The position numbers and the translations under genes were made by a program. From contig QMMT01000178.1 of assembly GCA_003647385.1 (NCBI GenBank), forward strand, positions 1-5,458: a DNA stretch of 5,458 bases, in the 5' to 3' direction. Below the pieces are notes generated by a model. It made no database searches and was not told the origin of the DNA. It saw only the letters and a program-made list of their open reading frames with translations. Positions 1-5,458 of this stretch are shown in pieces. Numbering within the stretch: position 1 is the stretch's first letter; every line of letters begins with the position of its first letter. The DNA comes from Deltaproteobacteria bacterium. GTDB taxonomy: Bacteria > Desulfobacterota > Desulfobacteria > Desulfobacterales > Desulfobacteraceae.

Positions 1-423
1 GCCTGTGGCACTTATGGTTCAATGCTGGCCATGAGTTTTGAAAAATTCATAGCAGATGAAGATTTATGCTGTGCCATCAAGAAACTGATGAAGCCCATTG
101 AATTCAATGAAGATGCCTTTGCAATGGAGTTGATAAAAAAACTGGGAACTTCCGGTAACTATCTTATTGAGCCCCACACAGCCATGCGTTGCAGAAGTGA
201 ATTTTATATTCCGGATTTAAACATTCGAACCCTTCATTCCAAATGGTTGGAAATGGACCCCAGACAAATAGATCAAAGAGCCTCACAATTGCTTGAGAAA
301 AGGCTTTTGGCCTATGAAAAACCTGATATAGATCCTTTAATTGAAAAAGATTTAATCAAATATGTTGAAAATAAAAAAGATTTTCTTTCAAGACATGTTG
401 TGCCAGATTATTTTCAAAAATAA
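1..423 (+). CDS. MttB-family (trimethylamine methyltransferase-like) protein, C-terminal fragment
   Basis: The reading frame is open from base 1 to a TAA at 421-423, giving 140 residues with the N-terminal part outside the window. The segment starting SMLAMSFEKF, the following acidic stretch, GNYLIEPHT (about residues 52-60) and the YIPDL motif match, from memory, the C-terminal end of the MttB family. These TIM-barrel enzymes move a methyl group from a methylated amine to a cognate corrinoid protein in the cytoplasm. Archaeal MttB is about 495 residues, so roughly 350 are missing. MttB proper carries pyrrolysine near residue 334, which would lie just left of the window. Whether this is a pyrrolysine enzyme for trimethylamine or a pyrrolysine-free homologue (glycine betaine or another quaternary amine) cannot be told here. 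No corrinoid protein gene follows; the next gene is unrelated and 192 bases away. Family assignment is solid; substrate is unknown. Confidence 0.9.
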   Translation, partial: ACGTYGSMLAMSFEKFIADEDLCCAIKKLMKPIEFNEDAFAMELIKKLGTSGNYLIEPHTAMRCRSEFYIPDLNIRTLHSKWLEMDPRQIDQRASQLLEKRLLAYEKPDIDPLIEKDLIKYVENKKDFLSRHVVPDYFQK

Positions 424-485
424 GTCTTATGAATAAAAATACACCTTTATTTCGATAATCTAATTTAATTTTATCGCAAATTGCT

Positions 486-517
486 TTGACAGCATCCCTA
501 TTTGTGTGTTTTATGAT
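486..517 (+). promoter_or_regulatory. Candidate sigma70-type promoter upstream of the phosphodiesterase gene
   Basis: A perfect TTGACA lies at 486-491. With a 17-base spacer the -10 would be TTTTAT (509-514, four of six matches). A better hexamer, TATGAT (512-517, five of six), sits 20 bases away, which is longer than usual. Either choice puts the start of transcription near 520-525 and leaves a leader of about 90 bases before the ATG at 616. The surrounding 424-615 gap is very AT-rich, so chance matches are likely for the -10 but less so for the full TTGACA. It would serve the phosphodiesterase and perhaps the reductase after it. Confidence 0.35.
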
Positions 518-537
518 AGTGTTAAATATGTTATTGG

Positions 538-553
538 CTATTAAGTTTAATAG
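538..553. repeat. Perfect 7+7 inverted repeat, operator-like dyad
   Basis: CTATTAA (538-544), two bases GT, then TTAATAG (547-553) form an exact dyad with a two-base centre. It lies about 15-30 bases downstream of the start expected from the candidate promoter at 486-517, where a repressor could block transcription. The 2-base centre is too short for an RNA hairpin loop without opening inner pairs, so a DNA-binding site is the more natural reading. In a sequence this AT-rich a chance dyad cannot be excluded, and no regulator gene is visible in the window. Confidence 0.35.
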
Positions 554-615
554 TATTTATTAAAGAAATTGTGATTGAAAAATAATAATAAAATATAGCG
601 TTGATTGAGTTTGCC

Positions 616-1320
616 ATGATTAAATTATATGCCCATCGCGGGTCACCTGAAAAAGAACCAGAAAATACTATTGTATCCTTTAAAAGGGCAATTCGTGAGA
701 AGGCTGAGTGGATTGAGTTTGATGTCCGGAAAGGAAAGAAAAAGCATCTCTATGTGGTTCATGATGACAATCTTCAGCGGATAGCCGGGCATGATATTTC
801 ACTGAAGAAAGCTAATTTTACAGAAGTAAGAAAAGTTAGGCTTGGTTCCAAGAATGAGAGGGTTCCTCTACTAGAAGAAGTGCTTCTTCTGGCAAAGGAT
901 ACCGATATTATGCTCAATATTGAGTTGAAGGAAAAGCACCTGGAAAGAGAAATCATTGATATGATAGAACACTATGAAATTTCGTCACAGATTATCATTT
1001 CATCGTTTTTTCATCTGCCTCTTCTTGTTCTTGCTGACTACAGGCCAAAATTGAAGACTGCTCTTCTTATACATGAACCACCGGCAGACCTGAAAGCCCG
1101 GCTTATCGAAACAAAGGTTAATTATCTTCATCCCAATATTGATCATCTTACTGATGAAACTGTGAAGATTGCACGTTCTCTACGAAAAAAGATAAATCCT
1201 TTTACTGTCAACAGTAAAAAGAATCTTAAGAAAGCTCTTCAATATAAAGTACATGGGATTTTCACGAACAGGGTGCCTTATATGCGTAAGTTGTTGAAAG
1301 AGATGGGTGGTGAAGATTAA
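616..1320 (+). CDS. Glycerophosphodiester phosphodiesterase, cytoplasmic UgpQ-like
   Basis: This 234-residue protein should hydrolyse glycerophosphodiesters to sn-glycerol 3-phosphate and an alcohol. The GDPD TIM-barrel motifs are complete: HRG at 7-9 with ENT at 16-18, E34 and D36 in IEFDVR, the HDDNLQR segment with H49, and E103/K105 in NIELK. H7 and H49 are the expected catalytic histidines; E34, D36 and E103 the expected metal ligands. Near the end, FTVN (196-199) and GIFTN (214-218) match the last barrel strands, with Asn where Asp is usual. There is no signal peptide or membrane segment, and the length is close to that of cytoplasmic UgpQ. The ATG at 616 is preferred because it begins directly at the first strand and has a weak GAG at 607-609; an in-frame TTG at 601 would add five residues but lacks a ribosome site. 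No glycerol-phosphate transporter genes are adjacent, so its role is probably phospholipid turnover. Confidence 0.93.
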   Translation: MIKLYAHRGSPEKEPENTIVSFKRAIREKAEWIEFDVRKGKKKHLYVVHDDNLQRIAGHDISLKKANFTEVRKVRLGSKNERVPLLEEVLLLAKDTDIMLNIELKEKHLEREIIDMIEHYEISSQIIISSFFHLPLLVLADYRPKLKTALLIHEPPADLKARLIETKVNYLHPNIDHLTDETVKIARSLRKKINPFTVNSKKNLKKALQYKVHGIFTNRVPYMRKLLKEMGGED

Positions 1321-1410
1321 ATGTTCAGTCAGGAGACGGGATAAAAAAATTTTTCCATAGTCAGAACATAATTATCATGCAGCCATGTGCAATGATCTGT
1401 CAATAAAACA

Positions 1411-1429
1411 TTTTTCTTCGGGAGAAAAG
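1411..1429 (+). promoter_or_regulatory. Ribosome-site hairpin before the flavin reductase
   Basis: GGGAG at 1420-1424 is the best Shine-Dalgarno match for the ATG at 1436, although the 11-base spacing is long; a GAG at 1429-1431 is nearer. The same bases can fold: TTTTCT (1412-1417) pairs with AGAAAA (1423-1428), with loop TCGGG. An alternative register gives a C-UUCG-G tetraloop (1416-1421) on a U-rich stem. Either fold places the ribosome site in the loop or stem. If translation began at the ATG at 1385 instead, this stretch would be coding. It is therefore a modest signal, mainly useful for choosing the start. Confidence 0.3.
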
Positions 1430-1435
1430 AGACAA

Positions 1436-2575
1436 ATGACAATACTCAATACGAAACTGACGATAAAACAATTGTCAATCAGAAACAGGCTTGTGCTGCC
1501 TCCAATTACAACGAACTACGGTTCATCCGAAGGTTTGGTTACTCAAGATATCCTCCATTTTTACGAGACACGTTCCAAGGATGTGGGGATTACAATTGTT
1601 GAAGCAACATCTGTTCAAGAAAGTGGGCGTATCGTTCCCTGTAGTCTCGGGCTCTGGAATGATTCTCAGATTCCCGGCATGACCAAATTGGTAGAAACCA
1701 TTCAGCAGCAGGGTGCCCTGGCGGTTATACAATTAAATCATGCAGGGCCGAGGTGCCCACCGAGTAAAGACAAAAAACAGGGATTTTCACCATCTGGAGT
1801 AGCCTTCCGGCCAGATGTAAGCCCGGTTATCATGACAACGAAAGACATAGAGCAATTAATCAATGATTTTTCAAAAGCCGCGATACGAGCCTCCAAAGCC
1901 GGATTTGACGGTGTTGAAATTCACGGAGCCCATCTCTATTTACTGAGCCAGTTTTTATCTCCATTGACAAATAAAAGAGAGGACCGCTATGGAGGTGACG
2001 CTGAAGGAAGGGCGACACTGGCTTTGGAGATAGTAAAGAGCGTACGCAAAAATTTAGGACCTGCCTATCCCATTTTTTTTCGGATAAATGCCGAAGAAAG
2101 AATCAAGGGAGGGCAAACCCTTGAGGATGCGCTTATCATAGGTAGATTGCTGGCAGATGAAGGCGTGGATGTTTTAGATATCACTCTGATTGCCCATGGC
2201 AGCTGGAAAGAGGTTGATAACAACCTGAAGGTCACACGCAAAAAAATACTCATGGGATCTTCGGCTTTGCCTAAAGATCACCCTTCAGGATCAAATGTTG
2301 CCCTTACAGCTGCATTTAAAGAAAAAATCGGCCTGCCGGTAATTGCGGTGGGCAAGTTTGGTATTGGCCGGGCAGCGGTTAACGCCGTGGAAAATGAAAA
2401 AATTGACCTGGTTGCTGTTGGACGTCAGATGATCTGTGATCCTTTATCAGCGCAAAAAATGCTTGACGGAAATGATGATGATATCATTGCCTGTGATGAA
2501 TGCTTGAAATGTTTTGCCTCGATTGGAAAGGGTGCTCCCATGGCCTGCAAGATCAATAAAGATTTACCTTTTTAA
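1436..2575 (+). CDS. Old Yellow Enzyme-family flavin reductase with C-terminal Fe-S motif, single domain
   Basis: The 379-residue protein is an FMN TIM-barrel oxidoreductase of the Old Yellow Enzyme / 2,4-dienoyl-CoA reductase group, expected to reduce an activated C=C bond. Motifs in order are NRLVLPPITT (17-26), QLNHAG (99-104), HGAH (163-166) followed by LSQFLSPLTNKREDRYGG, VGKFGI (305-310) and VAVGRQMICDP (326-336) for FMN phosphate. It ends with C353, C356, C359 and C371 (C-x2-C-x2-C-x11-C), matching the [4Fe-4S] site of dienoyl-CoA reductase and trimethylamine dehydrogenase. Those enzymes continue for about 300 residues with FAD/NAD(P)-binding domains; this one stops eight residues after the last cysteine, so electrons must come from a partner or directly from a nucleotide. 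The HGAH pair is of ene-reductase type; the Tyr-x-x-His and flavin-linking Cys of trimethylamine dehydrogenase are absent. An upstream ATG at 1385 would add 17 residues, but the family's conserved start falls at 1436. Confidence 0.92.
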   Translation: MTILNTKLTIKQLSIRNRLVLPPITTNYGSSEGLVTQDILHFYETRSKDVGITIVEATSVQESGRIVPCSLGLWNDSQIPGMTKLVETIQQQGALAVIQLNHAGPRCPPSKDKKQGFSPSGVAFRPDVSPVIMTTKDIEQLINDFSKAAIRASKAGFDGVEIHGAHLYLLSQFLSPLTNKREDRYGGDAEGRATLALEIVKSVRKNLGPAYPIFFRINAEERIKGGQTLEDALIIGRLLADEGVDVLDITLIAHGSWKEVDNNLKVTRKKILMGSSALPKDHPSGSNVALTAAFKEKIGLPVIAVGKFGIGRAAVNAVENEKIDLVAVGRQMICDPLSAQKMLDGNDDDIIACDECLKCFASIGKGAPMACKINKDLPF

Positions 2576-2594
2576 AAAATACTTTAACGATTAA
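2574..2594 (-). terminator. Weak possible terminator of the minus-strand operon
   Basis: On the minus strand a small TTAA-TCG-TTAA hairpin (2594-2584) is followed after four bases by a run of six T (2579-2574). The stem is only four A-T pairs, well below a normal intrinsic terminator, and the T-run overlaps the stop codon of the convergent plus-strand gene. Nothing comparable serves the plus strand. It is listed because it is the only terminator-like structure in the 22-base gap between the two stop codons. Confidence 0.15.
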
Positions 2595-2597
2595 TGC

Positions 2598-3572
2598 TTA
2601 TTGGAATTGTTTTTCAAACACTGACGTTCTTATTTGTTTGAGTTTAATCGCACCTTCAGGACATCCAGTGGCACAGACACCGCATCCCCGGCACTGATCG
2701 ACATCAATCACAGGAACCAGGCGTTTCTTTTCTTTGGTATTTTTTTCCTGGGATATAATATCAAAAGGACATCGCCGGACACATTTTCCACACTTGCTGC
2801 AGTCTTGGGTTGGTCCCTGTGCCGTATAACGGCTCAAGGGCCAGTATTTTTGAACATTGAGATGTTGGGAAAGCTGATGGGGAAAGCAGCAGTCACTGCA
2901 GCAATTGCATAACGCGCCTGTCATCCGGCCCTGTTTATCCAGCCCTAGTTCAGCACTCTGCATCAATCCATTTTTATTGGCCTCTTTTACAATGCCCAGG
3001 GCTTTTTGTCTTGAAATTTCCCATCCAATTCCCCGTTTATTTGAGAACCTGATACAGGTATATTCAGATTGCTGGCAGCTTTCCATCATTGCCCGGCAGT
3101 TGCAGGGCCATAAATAAAACTTAGGGATTTTTTTAAACAAAGCTTCAACTTCATTCAGTAAAAGGTATTCTGGAATTATTTTAGAATGATCTCTTTGCTG
3201 CCCTTTTTTCAGGTCTTCTGCACTCTGGGCATGGGATGCAATATAATGATTTAACTCCCAATCATTTAACTTATCTTTTATTTCAGAAGGTATATCCTTC
3301 CACCCTTCAAACAATGCCCAGTATTCAAATCTGATATGGAAATCCTCGGGTATGATTTGCCCGTTATCGAGAAATTTGATAACTCCCCTTTGCCAGGCTC
3401 TCTTCAAAAATTGATCAAAGTTATTATCATCTTTCAGGGTATTTATTTTTTTAAAAAGCGTTACTATTTGTTCTTTTTCAAGGGGTTGGCTTGATAGTAT
3501 TTGCAAAAGATCCATTTCCAGGGGTTCATAGAAACGATCTATCCAAGGGATTAAAAAATCAGGTAGGTTCAT
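2598..3572 (-). CDS. Cysteine-rich multi-cluster iron-sulfur protein (ferredoxin C-terminus)
   Basis: This 324-residue protein has 17 cysteines, all after residue 156. Two standard [4Fe-4S] ferredoxin motifs close it: C258/C261/C264/C268-Pro and C294/C297/C300/C304-Pro. Before them are PCNCR with C157, C159, C166 and C173, and CNCCSDCC with C222, C224, C225, C228 and C229. These could hold further clusters or a metal site. The N-terminal ~90 residues lack cysteine and resemble a small helical or winged-helix fold (hydrophobic helices at about 15-65, then RGVIKFLDNG). From memory, proteins with this PCxCR / CNCCxxCC / double-ferredoxin layout recur in sulfate reducers and other anaerobes as uncharacterised 4Fe-4S proteins. 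No signal peptide or membrane segment is seen, so it is probably a cytoplasmic electron carrier. Its ATG overlaps the hydrolase stop (ATGA) and has its own AAAAGG site six bases upstream, implying coupled translation. The partner enzyme is unknown. Confidence 0.88.
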   Translation of the reverse strand: MNLPDFLIPWIDRFYEPLEMDLLQILSSQPLEKEQIVTLFKKINTLKDDNNFDQFLKRAWQRGVIKFLDNGQIIPEDFHIRFEYWALFEGWKDIPSEIKDKLNDWELNHYIASHAQSAEDLKKGQQRDHSKIIPEYLLLNEVEALFKKIPKFYLWPCNCRAMMESCQQSEYTCIRFSNKRGIGWEISRQKALGIVKEANKNGLMQSAELGLDKQGRMTGALCNCCSDCCFPHQLSQHLNVQKYWPLSRYTAQGPTQDCSKCGKCVRRCPFDIISQEKNTKEKKRLVPVIDVDQCRGCGVCATGCPEGAIKLKQIRTSVFEKQFQ

Positions 3573-4468
3573 ATTATTCCTTTTAATTCATCGTCATTTC
3601 GCTCTACTTCAACCTCATGAATCATATCAATATTGTGGAGGATTAAAAGTTCTTCTTTAATATCCGATCCTTTTAACATATTGATACCGGAAGGGCTCCA
3701 TATACCTGAACCACCGCAAAAATCAACCCCTTCCAAGCTGTGCGGCCCTACCGCATTTGCAGCGAAAACCCATACCTGATTTTGAAAGGCCAGCGCCGGC
3801 GAAATCAAGTTCCAGAGAAATTTATAATATGATTCCTCTTTTATGTTAAGTCCCTTGTATTCTCTTTCTCCTTGTTTCCTCCAGGCAGCATTAACAATGA
3901 GAGCATCCACTTTTTTAATATTGACGAGTTTCTGGACAAGTCTGGGAAAATAGATATCCCAGCAGGTCAGGAATCCAAATTTTCCCCATGCTGTCTCAAG
4001 CACCAATGTATCATTGATACCTGACGATATATATTCTTTCTCAAACCGGGGAAGATAGGTCTTTTTATAGGTTCTGTCCTGATCAAAATAATTGCCGGTC
4101 TGGTCCAGGACAAAGCTGATATTGAAATATTTATTCGAATCTTCCTTGTTTTTTATAAGACCGTTAAACACAATATACTGTAGGGTTTTGTTTATATATA
4201 ACCGGACGATTTCGTCAAGCCAGTCTGTCAAATGATCCAGGCAGGCCTTTTCCATATAAGATCTGCATTCTTTTTCATTTTCCCAGAAATATCCGGAGAG
4301 GCAATATTCAGGAAAAATCACAAGATTTACTTTTTTCTCAGAGAACAGATTTAAAGCTTCAATAATGCTATTTTTATTTCCCTCCATATCTTTGGTTTTT
4401 GGATTGATATTGGCAATCCCTATGGAAATATTTTCCAAATTTTCAGAAAAAAATTTTTCAACTATCAT
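3569..4468 (-). CDS. Nitrilase-superfamily carbon-nitrogen hydrolase
   Basis: The 299-residue protein carries the full nitrilase-superfamily triad: E54 in FPEYCLSGY, K136 in YKKTYLP and C169 in LTCWDIYFPR. Later family landmarks are also present: NAAWR (193-197), the ALAFQNQVWVFAANAVG stretch, and CGGSGIWSPSG (251-261). Members hydrolyse amides, carbamoyl groups or nitriles in the cytoplasm by a thioester intermediate. The length (near 300) and CWD rather than CWE after the nucleophile suggest an amidase or carbamoylase more than a true nitrilase, but the substrate cannot be read from sequence. The start is supported by GAGGGG (4477-4472 on the minus strand) just upstream. It lies 24 bases after the MmgE/PrpD gene and overlaps the Fe-S gene by four bases, so the three are very likely one transcript. 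This suggests it acts on an intermediate shared with the MmgE/PrpD enzyme. Confidence 0.92.
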   Translation of the reverse strand: MIVEKFFSENLENISIGIANINPKTKDMEGNKNSIIEALNLFSEKKVNLVIFPEYCLSGYFWENEKECRSYMEKACLDHLTDWLDEIVRLYINKTLQYIVFNGLIKNKEDSNKYFNISFVLDQTGNYFDQDRTYKKTYLPRFEKEYISSGINDTLVLETAWGKFGFLTCWDIYFPRLVQKLVNIKKVDALIVNAAWRKQGEREYKGLNIKEESYYKFLWNLISPALAFQNQVWVFAANAVGPHSLEGVDFCGGSGIWSPSGINMLKGSDIKEELLILHNIDMIHEVEVERNDDELKGII

Positions 4469-4492
4469 AAACCCCTCATCGTCTGATTTTAT

Positions 4493-5458
4493 TTATGATA
4501 TAACACATAAATCAAACAATTTATCCAGTCTTTCTTCCTGGTCAAAATCCCGGATCAGGCTTACCAGAGATTCTGCCTTTGTTTTACTTAAAACAGGAGA
4601 TACCAGCCATAAAAATTTATTTTCAAGCTCCAGATCTGTCGGCAATGTACTATGGGTATCCCATCTTGCCGACATTACGCCTGAAGAAAACAGTTTTCCT
4701 TTTGTGGCCATGATCTCAACCTCTGACTCAGCCTTGTCCGGAAATTCTTTCTGGAACCGTTCTTCAGCAATAATCTCAATTTTATCCATCATCTGATGGA
4801 TATCCTTATCTAATAGTCTTGGCGGCAGCACCTGAGCAGGACCAACCTCACCGTCCAGAAGGGCGGCAGCAATGGGGAATGCAATATTGTACTGGGCTTC
4901 TTCTGTATTTTGAGGATAATCTGTGCTTAAGGCGGCTGATTCTTGGAATGTAAAGACTTTGATCTGTTTTATATCTTCAGGGTCAAGACTGTTTTCCGTT
5001 ATGATCTTCAAGGCTCCATCCACTCCCGGCTGGGCCCACCGGCAAGCGCAATAAGGTTTAAAATAGAGGTTCATAATTTCAAAAACCCTGCCTAAAGAGT
5101 TAATCCATTCCGGTTCAGGGGAATCATCAAAAAGCGGATCTATACCGGTAAAGCCCTTGTCCGCCATCATCGCAGACATCATGGCCACCATACACCCCCA
5201 GCCGATACTGTCTTTTCCCATGCCCGGCCGCTCAATACATTTCATCATGGGCGCAATGGGAGCATGATATTCAGCAGCACCCAGAGCATGACAAAACTTT
5301 TCCGGAGAAAGTCCTAAAAGTTTTCCAGCAGCCGCAGCCCCTCCAATGGCACCCCAGCTTCCGGAAGAATGGTATGTCTCATAAGTTGCATGCCGGATCA
5401 CCCCGGCCCGGATGGCCACCTCATAGCCAACTACCAGGGCGGTTAAAAATTTTGGCCC
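4493..5458 (-). CDS. MmgE/PrpD-family protein, N-terminus missing
   Basis: The frame is open to the right edge, giving the last 321 residues; the first edge codons read GPKFLTALVVGYEVAIRAG, so a GTG at 5419 is internal and not a start. Family members usually have about 450-480 residues, leaving roughly 130-150 outside. Recognisable segments are YHSSGSWGAIGGAAAAGKLLGL (29-50), MGKDSIGWG followed by the alanine/methionine-rich helix and DKGFTGIDPLF (80-110), YFKPYCACRWAQPGVDGA (132-149) and AQYNIAFPIAAALLDG (188-203). The family includes 2-methylcitrate dehydratase, cis-aconitate decarboxylase and iminodisuccinate epimerase; all act on small di- or tricarboxylic acids in the cytoplasm. No methylcitrate-cycle neighbours are present, so PrpD function in propionate oxidation is not supported. 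In the RWAQPGVDG segment a Gln (143) stands where many relatives, as I recall them, have His. It is the first gene of the visible minus-strand operon. Confidence 0.9.
   Translation of the reverse strand, partial: GPKFLTALVVGYEVAIRAGVIRHATYETYHSSGSWGAIGGAAAAGKLLGLSPEKFCHALGAAEYHAPIAPMMKCIERPGMGKDSIGWGCMVAMMSAMMADKGFTGIDPLFDDSPEPEWINSLGRVFEIMNLYFKPYCACRWAQPGVDGALKIITENSLDPEDIKQIKVFTFQESAALSTDYPQNTEEAQYNIAFPIAAALLDGEVGPAQVLPPRLLDKDIHQMMDKIEIIAEERFQKEFPDKAESEVEIMATKGKLFSSGVMSARWDTHSTLPTDLELENKFLWLVSPVLSKTKAESLVSLIRDFDQEERLDKLFDLCVIS

Noticed and set aside
453..476. CGATAA...TTATCG inverted repeat as terminator of the MttB-like gene
   Set aside because: The stem is six pairs, mostly A-T, with a 12-base loop and no T-run after it; weak even for AT-rich DNA.
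1491..1732. Short open frames on both strands inside the flavin reductase gene
   Set aside because: They lie wholly within a gene with complete family motifs and show no coding features of their own.
1436..2575. Identification as trimethylamine dehydrogenase, suggested by the nearby MttB-like gene and the Fe-S spacing
   Set aside because: It has HGAH instead of Tyr-x-x-His, lacks the flavin-linking cysteine region and the C-terminal nucleotide domains.
2615..2640. CAAACA...TGTTTG inverted repeat near the end of the Fe-S gene as a plus-strand terminator
   Set aside because: It lies in coding sequence of the opposite gene, has a 14-base loop and is not followed by a T-run.
2634..3117. Two open plus-strand frames opposite the Fe-S gene
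   Set aside because: They mirror the cysteine-rich minus-strand gene, whose motifs are unambiguous; no independent evidence of coding.
4365..4796. Open plus-strand frame of 143 codons across the hydrolase/MmgE-PrpD junction
   Set aside because: It is antisense to two well-supported genes, matches no family I recognise and has no convincing ribosome site; it is a shadow frame.
4493..5458. Assignment as prpD of the methylcitrate cycle
   Set aside because: No prpB or prpC neighbours are present and the family covers several other reactions; only the family name is justified.

Overview
The window looks like chromosomal DNA from an anaerobic, moderately AT-rich bacterium. The gene content (a corrinoid-type MttB-family methyltransferase, an iron-sulfur Old Yellow Enzyme relative, a cysteine-rich multi-cluster Fe-S protein and an MmgE/PrpD-family protein) fits a sulfate reducer of the Desulfobacteraceae type (Desulfobacterota). 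That placement is inferred from gene families recalled from memory, not from a search.

Left half, plus strand: the window opens inside the C-terminal end of an MttB-like methyltransferase (1-423). A 192-base AT-rich gap follows, with a candidate promoter and a perfect 7+7 dyad. Next come a cytoplasmic glycerophosphodiester phosphodiesterase (616-1320) and a single-domain Old Yellow Enzyme-type flavin reductase ending in a four-cysteine Fe-S motif (1436-2575).

Right half, minus strand: three genes read leftward as one tight operon. They are an MmgE/PrpD-family protein cut by the right edge (4493-5458), a nitrilase-superfamily carbon-nitrogen hydrolase (3569-4468), and an Fe-S protein with 17 cysteines (2598-3572). 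The first gap is 24 bases and the second junction is a 4-base ATGA overlap. The two halves meet tail to tail with only 22 bases between stop codons.

The families together suggest anaerobic catabolism of a nitrogen-containing, possibly N-methylated or amide/nitrile compound: methyl removal (MttB type), C-N bond hydrolysis (nitrilase), dehydration, isomerisation or decarboxylation of a carboxylic acid (MmgE/PrpD) and flavin/Fe-S redox steps. This pathway is a hypothesis. The substrate is unknown and the two strands need not be co-regulated. No RNA genes, CRISPR arrays, insertion sequences or phage genes were seen.
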